A stretch of DNA of 26,534 nucleotides from Mnemiopsis leidyi. Taxonomy: Eukaryota > Ctenophora > Tentaculata > Lobata > Bolinopsidae. The position numbers and the translations under genes are program-made. Positions 10,458 through 20,609 of the stretch are shown piece by piece; positions within the stretch are counted from its first letter, which is position 1; each line of letters begins with the position of its first letter. The stretch is from the NCBI GenBank assembly GCA_000226015.1, contig JH154097.1, positions 51,444 through 77,977 on the forward strand, in the 5' to 3' direction. The notes under the pieces were generated by a model. It saw only the letters and a list, made by a program, of their open reading frames with translations, had not been told where the DNA came from and made no database searches.

Positions 10458-13400
10458 CTGGAGGATAGTGAGTCGTTGTGTACGGTCAAGTCTCAACCAG
10501 CATAAGTCTTGGGAATGTCACACTGGTTCAGAGTTCAGATATTTGGCAATCCTTACAGAGAAAGTTAAAACAGTAGATAAGTTCAGTACAATCACATTAC
10601 TTACCGTTTCAGAAACCTTGTCCAAGTACGTTCCCACAATCAGAACAGTGCTCCCTGAAGCTCGAGCTGAAACATTTCCCAGCCAAACACGGAGTTCTTC
10701 AATAGCACTGGGCCCTGACAATAACACATTTTATTGTGTTTGTAAGTTGTACATTGTAGAGCCTTTAAAAGTTTAAAGTCAAAGTCCTGACACGAAAGAG
10801 GGTAATCTACAGAGCGAGCTCACCAGCAGATAGAGAGAAGACAAGAATGTAGAGGGTGGCGGGGGTGATGAAACACTGATGTGTAGCGTAGTACTCCTGC
10901 TGTCCCCCAAAGTCCCACGTGTGAAAGGTTAGAGTTCTCCCTCCCACACTGAAGGGTTTCCTACTTCTATCGCTCGTCTGCAGCTTTGTTCGACTGATCT
11001 GTATTCCCACGGTGGAGATGTTCTTGTTGCTGGTGTAGTCTTTCTGGAGCCGCTTGATCAGGGTGGTCTTGCCCCTGCCTTCCCGCCCCACTACAATCAA
11101 CTTCATCTCGTAGAGCGGTTTTAGCGAGTACAACTTCTCTTTCAGATAGGACAGGATTTTCCCTGTCTTAGGAAGATCGTGGTAAATGTTGTCAAGACGG
11201 GATATCCGCGGGATCTCCAGATGTTGCAGTTCTTCTAAACGACCTGCCGTTTAAATTATTTAGATAATGGTCTGCAGTCTGCCTAGGACTAGATAATACA
11301 CCCGTCACCCATGAGTATGATTTGTGATGTACTAATAACTATCACTATATTTCAGTTTTTAGGAAAAAACACCATTATCAAGTTTGACATATGGTCGTTT
11401 TTGACTGATTGTGGTTCATGACGAACACATGCTTACCGAGTTCATTAGGAATGTCTGTGAATTTGCAGTTGTCAATCTCCAAGTGCAACATACAGGTTAT
11501 CGCACAGATACACCCTGTGAAACAAGACCGTCTTTAAATATCATGAGTATAACCACTACTACATAGAGAGAGAGAGTATAAAAACCTGAATATAATACTT
11601 AGAACATTTATGGAACGTTGCAAGTATGACATCACAACCCTAAGAAATCTTAAACCATTACAACCCTAAGAAATCTCGTTAACCAACCTGGGAAAGTAGT
11701 GAACTGATTGCGAGACAATTTGAGAGTTTGAAGGGAGCTGTCTCTGAACTGTTCAGGTAGACTACTCAACAGATTGTTGGTTAAGTTCAGGTTTTTCAGT
11801 GACTGTGAGATGTTCCCTCGCACGTTCAGTCTCTCTAGTGAGTTTGAGGAGGCATTGATGTAGGACAAGCTTGGCATTTCAAGTAGATCGTAAGGCAATT
11901 CTCTTAGGGCGTTGTTGTTGCAGCAGAATTTCTGCAGATCTCTGCAAGAATATTCACGTATTAAGTTTCACATAATTTTTGGCCAAGAGTGATATTATTC
12001 AGAAAGGTAACAAAGCTAAATATGTACGAACATACCCTTCTATTTTACATCCCATATACAAAATACAACTAACGCTGAGATCTCAGTCAATAATTAACAA
12101 CACCTGCGTACTCACATCACACACAGCCTCACATTAAAGTCACGCACACTGCTATAATTCACTTCGCATCTCACACTTCCCTTGTAAACCTCATTATATC
12201 GTGTTTATAGCTGGTACAGAGAATTACTTTTATTATAATGTTGTAAGTATGTTTACTGTTCCGCAATATCTTAAAACATGAGGGACAATGATAATTATTG
12301 AAAATGTTAATAATTATTAAAACATGAAAAATAGCTGAGTTATTAGTATGAGTTAATTGTGAAGATTAATCTTAGTACCTCATAGCAGTAAGAGACTCAG
12401 GTAGTGTAGGACCAATATCATTGTAACTGATGTCTAGCTCCACAATATGCAGCAAAGACAGCGACCTAAGCCAGGAGTCAGCGATGTAAGGCAGACCCAG
12501 GTCGTCCCAGTTAAGAGAAAAGTGATCCACGTCATGTTTGGTGAGGAGCAGGTGGAATATCGAGTCCTCAAACTCTTCCTCTGTACCGTGGGACTTTCCT
12601 TCACAGAGAGATTGTTCAGCTCGGTAAGAAAATTATAAGAGCAGTGCAAAGCAGCCGAATTAATGAAGAAGATTGTTAATGAGATTGGTTTAAAGATTTG
12701 TTAACATTGGTTAAGTTAAAGTGTTTTCAAAAACCAAAATTGCCAACCTTTTCCTTCTATGAGTAGCTTGATAGGAACCTTCAGATCGAAAGTTTTATCG
12801 AAGAACAACTCAGTAGGTTCATCAGATAAGATGCTGTCCCCGGCGAAGGCTCCATCTACATCTACGCCGTGCTCCTTTATCCTGCCGTCCAGAGTCAGGT
12901 TTTGTACTGCAGATGATTCCAGAGCGTAACAATGAGAACACATCATGAGGTATGAGGCCGTTAGAACGTGACCGTGCATGGCTGCGTGGGTGACGTTCTC
13001 GGAAAACTGGCGGGCACCTTCCGTTATCAGCAGCTCGACAGTCTGGTATTTTGATCCTTGTCATCACCAGTAATCAATATTAAAACTATCACACGTTTAT
13101 ACTTTAACTAATACAATCATATTACTCAGCGAACTTAATCGTAGAAAAAGTTCATAGACTGTAAAAAATGCAAATAGAGAAATGACCTTTAGTTTTCCGT
13201 AGGATGCCGCTAAATTTAATCCCTTTTCTAAAAGAGGCTGAACTCTCTCCCTTTCTTCTTCTAAGAGTTGACGAAGCTCAGGCAGCATCCCTCGCACACA
13301 GGCATACTTGAACTCTGAAAGTCTTAAATGTTAAATCATCTTTTGTAATGGAATGTAATGTAATAATATACTTATACAGAATGTATAACCGAACTATCAA

Positions 13401-16400
13401 TGCTATACATAGTACATTAATGGTGAGTATCATCGCAGATATTCGGGAGTATAGAAACCTTGTCCAGTCTCTGGTAGACTTGATAAACTTACCGTATTTC
13501 AGCAGCATATCAAAGGAGGCCCCCTTCGTGAAGATTAGGCCAGAAGCAACTGATCGGGCCGTCTTTTGGGACGAGTCTTTCTTAAATGGGTCTGCTCCAT
13601 AGTCTATCAACTTCTCTATAATTCCCTCATATCCTAAAGGTTAACGTTAAGCAGTTGGCACAATCAAATCATAGATTCAGGAATGTAAATTATTAATACT
13701 GAATGTACAGAGTCCGTACTACGGACCTCAGTAAGTGATATGTATGCTGGAAATTGTATAGGCCTTCCATGTTACCCTGTNNNNNNNNNNNNNTGTGTGT
13801 GTGTGTGTGTGTGTGTAGTGTGTGTGTGTGTGTGTGTGTGTTGTGTGTGTGTGTGTGTGTGTGCGTGCGTGCGTGTGTGTCAGTGCGTAGTAAAAATTCT
13901 AGTCATTATTTTCAGCCGTCCATACTTCATAACTCAAGTTATTTCAATAGTAATTTTTAAATGATCTACCAGTTGAAAATTATCACGTACTACAAGCTAG
14001 GCTCCCTATCTAAAGTGTCCGGTTTATTCTTTATTGCCCATAGCTAAAGATGGAAGAGTTAAATCTTGCGATGAATAACTAAAGCTGCCACATCTTCGAG
14101 CCTAGTGAAGTAATAAACCTCCCAAGTCGATCAGCTTGCTACATCTATAGATCTTTCTACTATATAGCTAACTGTGCAAGTATTAAGCAAGTCCAGCCGC
14201 CCGGCTGAGATGGAACACTGAGCTAGCTGCAGCTAACGCATGTATATACGTCTAGTTTCATGTTCACGTTGCGGCGCGGCACTAAAAACTTTAGCTGCCG
14301 CGCAGTTCGTAAAATACAATCAGCCCGGCCTCTCTCCGGCGGATCCAAAAAACTCATTTTTGCAAATAAGCTGTAGGACTGAGTAACCCGTTAATTTCAG
14401 GGCAGGAAACACATTACACAACACAGACTTTAGACAGATAAATAAAGAAATAATAATCTCTTGTCCAAGTAGTATTGCGACATTCTATTGCCACTAAAAC
14501 ATTTGGTATCCTCCGCTTTTTCTTCCCGTTTTACTCAAAACATTTTGCATCTTCCGCTTTTTCTCGTTTTACTCAATTGTAAGAAGTTATGCCAGGGCCG
14601 GGCATGAAAGGAACACTTGTAAAGGAATGATCCTTAGGATCTTGCTGAATTGCACAGCTTTCGTCTCGTGAACTTTAAACACTAGGAAATATTTCCTAGT
14701 TGTTTACAAGTCCCAAGATGGAAGTACGGTGTTCAACTATGCCCGTTTACCGGTTTAGCCTTATCTGGTCCCCTGCTACATGGCTTGTAAACAGGGATCG
14801 GCCAGTTAAGGGCGGTCCGTGTAGGTTAACACCGTGCTTTCAGCTATACAATACTAGGCGATGATACACATACATAGATTGGATTCTATTAGTGTTCAAT
14901 GATAGTAATTACTACGCTTCTAAATATTGGCCTCTTCTCAATTGGATGATAAGAAGAAGCATCCCAAAAATCTAGTTTAATCGTAATTATTTATCAGGTT
15001 TAAATTAATTCAAATTTATCATTTGGTAACTTAGGAGGCTAGGGGGGTGGCCCGTGCGATTTTTTGACCATTTAACCTACGTCCGGGCATCATGGTCAAA
15101 TCGTCAAAAATTTATGACCATGACTATTTTTCAAATATTATTATGGTAAATGGTCAAAATTTTCACTATTACCATGGCAAAAATCCATATTATCATTTTT
15201 AAAATTGTTATGCAACATTCGCCTATAAAATTTGACCATTAAATGTCCCTTTTGACCTCTACCATAGGGAAAATTCCTTGGTGTCAGTGGTCAGGGTCAA
15301 GATTTTTGACCATGGGTCCCCCTAACTTGAACATCTTGGATATTAGAAGTATAACAGTTATTTGCACTCACCTTTTGATGCTGCAATAATAAGCGGAGTT
15401 CTGTTTGACAGAGTACAAACATTGACATCTGCTCCACGAGAGAGAAGCAAATCTAGCACCTGGAGAATACTTTCTTGATGGAAGTATTTACGTGGTGTAT
15501 TTAGATTGTAGAAGTGGGAATCATAGTGAATATGGAGTGCCAAAACATAAGTAATCTATAACATGATAAGTTGAACATATTCGACTAAGTACTTGGTAGA
15601 ACTGATATTTTAGCAGATGAGTACAAAGGTGGCTATATGGAGGGTATATGATAAAGATTTGTTTGTACCACGTGACACCAATCAACCAATTAAAAATTAG
15701 ATTGTGTGTTATCAGATAACATTTGGTACAATCAAACTGACATCACTTCAAATTCAATACTATTAAATACTTAAAAACTTAACTTAAAGTTAGATTGTAA
15801 CAAGTCCACTGTATAGATAAGGTACATCAAGAATTGGATATTATTGAACAGTGTACATTATACATTATACATTGCACATTACATATTGTGCACTATCCAT
15901 TATCTACATGTATATCACGTCTATATCACAGCTCATGAATGACGAACATGTGTCATGTCTTTGCGAAATCAGAATAAAGAACAGTGCACCATGGAATACA
16001 AACATGTTTGTCCAATAAAATCAGAAAATAGAAAACATCATTAAGTAAAAACGCAAACCTCTACATTGTTGTACTCAGCAGCTTCATGGACTAAATGGTG
16101 TCCTAAAAACGTACTAAGTTTATTAACTGCAAAGTTGTATTAAAAACTAGTTTACTATGACCATAGAAACTTGTTATAGGCAAAATGATATAAAAGAATG
16201 CAAATAATGCAAAGGACTAACCTTTAAACGATTGCTTAAAAGATTCCGGTTTATTCAAGAGTATCTGAACGGCCTCCTCCTGAAAACCATGATATCGTGA
16301 AGTTACATCACATATTATTAAGATTTAAGATGCTAGTCTCCAGAGACAACCAAAAGAAATATATACATGTAACTATGTGATAAGTGATAAGATGTGACTG

Positions 16401-16469
16401 ACTCACTCTGGTTCCATTTCGACATATGTTTTGAAGTTCAGAGACACTTCGACTCCACGGAAGATTCAT
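10140..16469 (-). CDS. ROCO-like protein: ankyrin repeats, LRRs, Roc GTPase; at least 13 coding exons
   Basis: This encodes a predicted intracellular signalling GTPase related to LRRK/MFHAS1-type ROCO proteins. Coding exons are 16469-16407, 16279-16222, 16102-16059, 15459-15372, 13633-13493, 13314-13187, 13042-12748, 12598-12379, 11941-11688, 11514-11437, 11243-10824, 10714-10605 and 10457-10300. Phases agree at every join and motifs run across them. Residues 1 to about 215 are ankyrin-type repeats, about 315-465 LRRs, and about 503-685 Roc. The ATG at 16469 starts MNLPWSRSVSEL. From exon 13 the frame stays open to a stop at 10142-10140 through a hydrophobic stretch, giving 738 aa; alternatively a donor at 10299 splices on to exons I could not find. 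No COR domain, normally inseparable from Roc, is seen, and no kinase is attached. The start of exon 13 is the least certain boundary. Confidence 0.85.
10152..10157 (-). terminator. Candidate poly(A) signal overlapping the end of the ROCO-like reading frame
   Basis: AATAAA on the minus strand lies ten bases before the in-frame stop at 10142-10140. If used, cleavage would fall near 10130-10120 and the read-through form of the gene would end here. Confidence 0.4.
10207..10300. repeat. 60-bp-period tandem duplication carrying a splice donor
   Basis: The 34-base segment 10207-10240 recurs at 10267-10300 with one difference, a period of 60 bases. On the minus strand each copy begins GGTCAGTGTTCTGG, so the donor-like GTCAGT is duplicated. 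Because 60 is a multiple of three, the duplication is in frame with the Roc exon. Confidence 0.85.
10605..11243 (-). CDS. Roc GTPase core exons (G1 to G4)
   Basis: Exons 11243-10824 and 10714-10605 hold the nucleotide-binding motifs. The P-loop GREGRGKT is at residues 509-516, a likely switch I Thr at 534, the G3 motif DFGG at 567-570 followed by QQEYYATHQ (close to the DFAG..E/QYYSTH pattern of LRRK and MFHAS1), and the G4 equivalent VGTYLDKV at 623-630. The P-loop Lys515 and Thr516 and the G3 Asp and Gly are intact, so GTP binding is plausible. The join after LSAG uses donor GTGAGC and acceptor TTGTCAG. Confidence 0.9.
11437..12598 (-). CDS. Leucine-rich-repeat exons of the ROCO-like gene
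   Basis: Three exons (12598-12379, 11941-11688, 11514-11437) encode successive LRR units such as VELDISYNDIGPTLPES, LQKFCCNNNALRELP, LSYINASSNSLERL, LKNLNLTNNLLSSLPE and LQTLKLSRNQFTTFP, covering residues about 315-456. The L..L.L..N.L..LP pattern is clear. The last exon (26 codons, with CKFTDIPNELG) is a short repeat leading into the Roc exon. Confidence 0.88.
11571..11686. repeat. Short repeats in a ROCO intron
   Basis: The intron between the last two LRR exons has a GAGAGA run near 11566-11576 and a direct repeat CAACCCTAAGAAATCT at 11635-11650 and 11661-11676, 26 bases apart. No function is seen. Confidence 0.6.
12748..16469 (-). CDS. Ankyrin-repeat exons of the ROCO-like gene
   Basis: Seven exons (16469-16407, 16279-16222, 16102-16059, 15459-15372, 13633-13493, 13314-13187, 13042-12748) build the N-terminal ankyrin region. 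Joined in phase they give classical repeat words: EEAVQILLNKPESF, HHLVHEAAEYNNVE leading directly into VLDLLLSRGADVNV, then RTPLIIAASKGYEGIIEKL with IDYGADPF, LNLAASYGKLKTVELL with ITEGA, and VTHAAMHGHVLTASYLM. The repeat continuity across small exons (44 and 88 bases) is the main evidence for the joins. Exon 7 ends in a non-repeat linker (residues about 215-300). The 44-base exon uses a weak donor, GTTTGC. Confidence 0.88.
13781..13880. repeat. TG microsatellite next to a 13-base N gap
   Basis: Thirteen Ns (13781-13793) are followed by about 85 bases of TG repeat, with a few interruptions and GCGTGCGT units at the end. The gap is probably an assembly artefact of the repeat. Open frames read across it (Cys-Val runs) are not genes. 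Confidence 0.95.
14496..14577. repeat. Two-copy direct repeat of about 40 bp
   Basis: Two neighbouring units both read AAAACATTT..., then CCGCTTTTTCT and CGTTTTACTC, with small indels between them. It lies within the large ROCO intron. Confidence 0.7.
14681..14840. repeat. Palindrome cluster
   Basis: A perfect 20-bp palindrome (ACTAGGAAATATTTCCTAGT, 14681-14700) is followed by nested inverted words: TGTTTACAAG at 14702-14711 with CTTGTAAACA at 14784-14793, and ACGGTGTT near 14727 with AACACCGT near 14829. This nesting is typical of a foldback element, but no termini or target duplication were found. Confidence 0.6.
15060..15310. repeat. Cluster of TGACCAT/ATGGTCA words
   Basis: About six copies of TTTGACCAT or its complement occur in both orientations in 250 bp, for example near 15065, 15093, 15112, 15151, 15231 and 15304. 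Similar words recur near 19336-19390. It may be a decayed inverted-repeat element in the ROCO intron. Confidence 0.5.
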
Positions 16470-17873
16470 TCATAGCCGACATCGAGACAAGGAAACATGA
16501 CTGAGGCAGATAGATTTCTTGTGAGTAACTATAAAAACATTTTATTGCAGACAAACATAATTTTATGTATCAACTTTTAAATTGAACGCAAGATTTCTTT
16601 AAATAGAACGAATTTTTAAATCTGAAGCGTCGATTTAAACCAAAAGCGTCTACTCAGAAGCATCTACTGTTACTTGCATCCATTATATAGTGATAGTGAC
16701 AAATCATGGTCTCTAGATAGATTTCAAATACACTCTCTGCACAGTCAATGAAACGTGCCCTACAGCAGTTTAACGATTTAGCAATAACGTTACACTCATA
16801 AAGGCATATATTGCACATTGATCATTTTAGCAGAGATGTAAGGAGGAGTCAGTTCAGTGACAGAAATTTAAGAAGTGGCTAGGATTCTAAAAAGTTGGAC
16901 AAAAATGGCCACTTTTTATTTGCATAGCTTGAACATTTAATGGTTAGGTATTATTATTTAGGCCTGGTTTTGGCTTATAGAGGAACAAAGTACAGGAGTT
17001 TGTATGTAGTTTGGGCAGGTTCAATACTATGATAATCTGAGATGAAAACATTAAAAAGTAGCCAAAAACCAGCTAAGATTGACTACGAGTAAATAGAAAG
17101 AGATTTATATTTTAGCACGACTTGTACCGAGCTGACTGATTAGGATCTCAATTTTACTTCAAGTGCTTAAACTACTTCAATTTTACTGAAAGTGCTTAAA
17201 CTACTTCAATTTTGACAAGGAATGCCATTCCTAAATTCTCAACTAGCTGTCACTGGGGAGGAGTGTCAAATATATATATTTACACTTTGTGTTATGTCGT
17301 CCAAGAAATAATGGCATCGAATATTGAAGTGGTCAAAGTGCTCAGTCCACCTAAGTCCAATTTTAATATTCATTCGGCTCTGAAATTGTTGAACCTTGAA
17401 AATAGAAGAATTTGTAAAAAGATTCATATTTTTAAACGTGTGAAATGAAATCAACCCTATCCAAACATTTCAACCACTTTTATGTTCGGTGTTATTAGTT
17501 CTTGGATGACCTATTATCTGATACAAAATAAAGACTATCAATTGACGGTAAAAATGATGGTAAAACTGTTCAAAACAGTCCAATATATTTACCTTGGATA
17601 AAGAAAGGGCAATAATCCCGAAGGAAAATGTTGAGGCTAGGACTCACTGCAATCTTCTAGTGATTGAGATAGATATAGAAAGTCTAAACCACCCGATTTC
17701 TTAGCGTAAAGTTCTAAAATAGATTGTAGCAAAGCACATCAAATAAAAGTTAACAGATTCAAAACAAATAAGAATCAAATATCTAGCTGTAAAATAAGAA
17801 TATTGCAAAATTTTTCACGTGAAACAATTTGAATTTTGAAAAAAATCTGCTTTAGAAATAAAAGACTAGTAGC
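16470..17873. other. Intergenic region between TPR and ROCO-like genes
   Basis: This should hold the 3' UTR of the TPR gene and the promoter or 5' UTR of the ROCO-like gene. No exon is recognised. Short minus- and plus-strand open frames near 17212-17454 overlap each other and show no motif. A 29-bp tandem repeat lies at 17148-17215. The rest is AT-rich without visible structure. Confidence 0.5.
17148..17215. repeat. 29-bp tandem repeat, about 2.3 copies
   Basis: The unit contains TTCAATTTTACT and AGTGCTTAAACTAC; two full copies are followed by a partial third. Local tandem duplication in non-coding DNA. Confidence 0.8.
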
Positions 17874-19169
17874 TCATTTCAAATAATTCTTCACAAATGC
17901 ATTAAAGACACCCTTAGAGTTAATTTCCTCTTCTAATACAGACAACGAAAGTTGGGCAATTGAAGATAAATTCTCAGTGTCAGTAAAACCAATCTGCTGT
18001 GAACCATCTGCTTTAATTTGCGTTAGATGAACATAAAGTTTTTTCTTTTCATTTCGCTTCATTTCATTGATCAAATTTCTATCTTTTTCACTAGCTTCAT
18101 ACTTAGGAGCCATAAAGTTTGTTATTTTCCCACTGTTGTCTATGAGAGCAGAAGTTGTCATATGCCATTGAGTTTCACTTTCATTATATATTTTGGTAAT
18201 AGACATGGCAAAAAGATTTCCAGCAAGCCAACTTATATTCTTGCTGTGGGCCTCAAAAACCTCTTGCCAGTGCAAGATTGATTGGTTCTTCAACCTAGAT
18301 TGGTGGACTTCTGAAAACTTGACAAACTTAATTCTATCACTGATACTATCATTTTCTGATCCAGGGCAGGACAAACACATGTTAAAATGCTGCTCAGCTT
18401 CCTGGAACTGAAAGCATGAAAGATAACACATGGCAGACCAATAGTATGACTTTTTCCAACAGCTTCTCATCTCAATCAGTTTGTCACACAGATCCCTGCA
18501 CACATTCAAATTGTTCTGATTCATTTCACAGTTTAAAAGGTTACTAAGAAGAACACTGTGCAGTTTTTGAAACTGTTCTATGATGTCTTTGTCTGATTTA
18601 TATATTGACTTGCTACCCATTTTTTCATGCCAATCCTCAAGAATTCTTATGCCATCTTTATAAAGTTCTTTAGCTGCATGAAAATCCTTTGACTTGAATT
18701 TATGGTTTCCTTGAACTTTCAATTCTTTAACTTTTTCATCTATGTAAACAGGTAATCGAGGGCGAGCTGATGCAACCAAATCTCTTATTTGAGGTTGCTG
18801 TAGCTCTAGTTCTTCTTTAACATAGTCTGATAAGCATGCTTTATCATCAATATCTTCTATTATCGCAAGTGCAGCATGAGGATCCTTCCTTTGGAAAAGA
18901 CATAGGGCAAATAATACTTTGCTGTCAGGAATATCTAATGATAACTTTGCACTTTCCATACAATCTCTCCATCGATCCCTCCGGTAATGACACTCAGCAA
19001 CTTTAGAATGGCAGTACTCAACATTGGCATCGTTTGAACTATCTCTGACTACTTTAATAAAGTAGCTACATGCAGCATCAATTTCACCATCATTCAATGC
19101 TGAATTTCCTTGGCATATTATCAGAGAATCTTCATCAAAGCTACCATAATTTGTAGACACCTCATCCAT
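17874..19169 (-). CDS. TPR-repeat protein, 431 aa, single coding exon
   Basis: The protein is built mainly of tetratricopeptide helices. Clear units include residues about 20-80 (GNSALNDGEIDAACSYFIKV, then YCHSKVAECHYRRDRWRDC), 147-178 (KVQGNHKFKSKDFHAAKELY, which resembles the first TPR of Hsp70/Hsp90 co-chaperones), 205-235 and 241-268 (YYWSAMCYLSCFQFQEAEQH). The C-terminal 130 residues are not TPR and are unrecognised; no J domain, kinase or membrane segment is seen. An adaptor or co-chaperone role would fit TPR folds, but no partner can be named. The ATG follows an acceptor (AG at 19228-19227, preceded by a T-rich tract) by 57 bases of presumed 5' UTR, so at least one non-coding exon or a trans-spliced leader lies upstream. 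The intronless coding region, unlike its neighbours, could mean retro-origin, but no poly(A) tail scar was seen. Confidence 0.88.
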   Translation of the reverse strand: MDEVSTNYGSFDEDSLIICQGNSALNDGEIDAACSYFIKVVRDSSNDANVEYCHSKVAECHYRRDRWRDCMESAKLSLDIPDSKVLFALCLFQRKDPHAALAIIEDIDDKACLSDYVKEELELQQPQIRDLVASARPRLPVYIDEKVKELKVQGNHKFKSKDFHAAKELYKDGIRILEDWHEKMGSKSIYKSDKDIIEQFQKLHSVLLSNLLNCEMNQNNLNVCRDLCDKLIEMRSCWKKSYYWSAMCYLSCFQFQEAEQHFNMCLSCPGSENDSISDRIKFVKFSEVHQSRLKNQSILHWQEVFEAHSKNISWLAGNLFAMSITKIYNESETQWHMTTSALIDNSGKITNFMAPKYEASEKDRNLINEMKRNEKKKLYVHLTQIKADGSQQIGFTDTENLSSIAQLSLSVLEEEINSKGVFNAFVKNYLK

Positions 19170-19226
19170 TTTTAAGCAAACGCTTTTGTCAATTGTCTTT
19201 TCTTAATTTTTGCGTGATGGAATAAC

Positions 19227-20609
19227 CTAGAAAAAAAGATACAAGTATAGGTATGTGGAAGAAAAACATGCAACAAAAACTTCTATAGGTATATAACTAA
19301 ATGAGGGGTGGGGGCTAAGGGAACCACAACTTCTTGACCATATGGCATAAGGCAGGGTATCAGACCATATTTTGACCACAACCATGACCAAAACCACAAA
19401 ATTAGGCACCTAGAGTCAAGATGCAGCTCCCTTAAAGCAGCAGATCAGACAATGTTGTCTGTTGATGGCGTAGACCCCAACAAGCCAGATCATTTCATTA
19501 AAACCTTGGGAAGTTCCCAAGGAATCTCAAGATAGATACCATAAACTTTGCTGTAACAGAACAATCTACAAGTTTAAACTTTAGAGCCAATACAGTGGGA
19601 TTGGACAAAAATGAAGGAGTAAATTTTTATTGAAGACAATTTGTATATGAAACAACCCTTCGTCATAAAATATGTTTGGGAATATCATGGGAATACTTGT
19701 TATTTGCTTATACCTGTCACCATAGTTTTACAATCCTCAGTTGACAGTCAGTATAATTTCACTACCATATGTGTAGTTTGGTCTTAGGTAGGGTTAAGGT
19801 TGCCGCTGTAACATTGAATAAGGTGTTGCGAAAAATATGATTATATTCTATTCTGTTCTATTCTACTCTATCTTTCCATGTTTTGGAGGACTGATGAGGA
19901 GGAGTTGAAATTCAGATGAATACACTGCTTTGTGTCACTGTCTTTTAAAAAGAGTGTGGTAGTACTAACTTAAGATGTTACATCTTTACAGGCTTAAAAT
20001 TGCGCAAGTCTGCACTCTGCGCTCAGAGCAAGGTTTGGAGTAGGCTATAAATTACCTCAATCAAAGATGTATAACTCAATATTTTTAATGTGATTTCGGG
20101 ATTTCCTCCATAAGTCCAAAAACAACAAATGACTAGAAAGGTGCCTATTGCAGGTGGAGTCTTGTCAGGACTTAGGGAAACAATTTTGCAGCTTAGGAAA
20201 AAATATTCTCACAGCTTTCATGATTGATTTTTTTTTGATTGGGGACCGAGTAACCCTCGGTCAATGTTTACATCTATAATGTTTATTATTACAGAATATA
20301 TGTATATTAAAAATTTGAAAAAGGAAATGAATATATAAATCCCCTTGGGGCACTCTAAAAATATCAAGTCTAGGCAAATATATGCGACAGGCTCGCACTG
20401 AGCTTTGAGAAATAATTTTACGCAACTCATCTAAGCTTTAAGGTTAATTTTATCCATCTCCAGGTAAAAAGGTCTAGACCACAATATGCAGAGAGAAAAA
20501 AGGAGTGCAGATATTCCAGAAAGTCCACAAAGTCTCGATTGCAATGGATATGTGTGATCAATAGTCTACCAAAATCTCAGGAACATTGCATAACAATAGA
20601 GGACAGTGT
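19227..20609. other. Intergenic region upstream of the TPR gene
   Basis: No exon is recognised on either strand. It should contain the TPR gene promoter and any 5' non-coding exon. GACCAT words near 19336-19390 recall the cluster at 15060-15310. The plus-strand LINE remnant may begin somewhere before 20610, but I cannot align that part. Confidence 0.45.

Larger units (their letters stand above)
13634..15371. other. Large ROCO-like intron with repeats and an assembly gap
   Basis: This 1.74-kb intron holds an N gap (13781-13793) with a TG microsatellite, a two-copy repeat at about 14496-14577, a palindrome cluster (14681-14840) and a region dense in TGACCAT words (15060-15310). No coding exon is seen inside, and the flanking exons join perfectly in phase (AASKG into YEGII). 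Confidence 0.7.

Noticed and set aside
12822-13067. Alternative minus-strand frame over the seventh ROCO exon
   Set aside because: A shifted frame of the ankyrin exon; the other frame carries the repeat and keeps phase with both neighbours.
13740-13964. Plus-strand open frames with Cys-Val runs
   Set aside because: They are translations of the TG microsatellite and cross a run of Ns.
18027-18411. Plus-strand open frames within the TPR gene
   Set aside because: Antisense shadows of the TPR coding exon.
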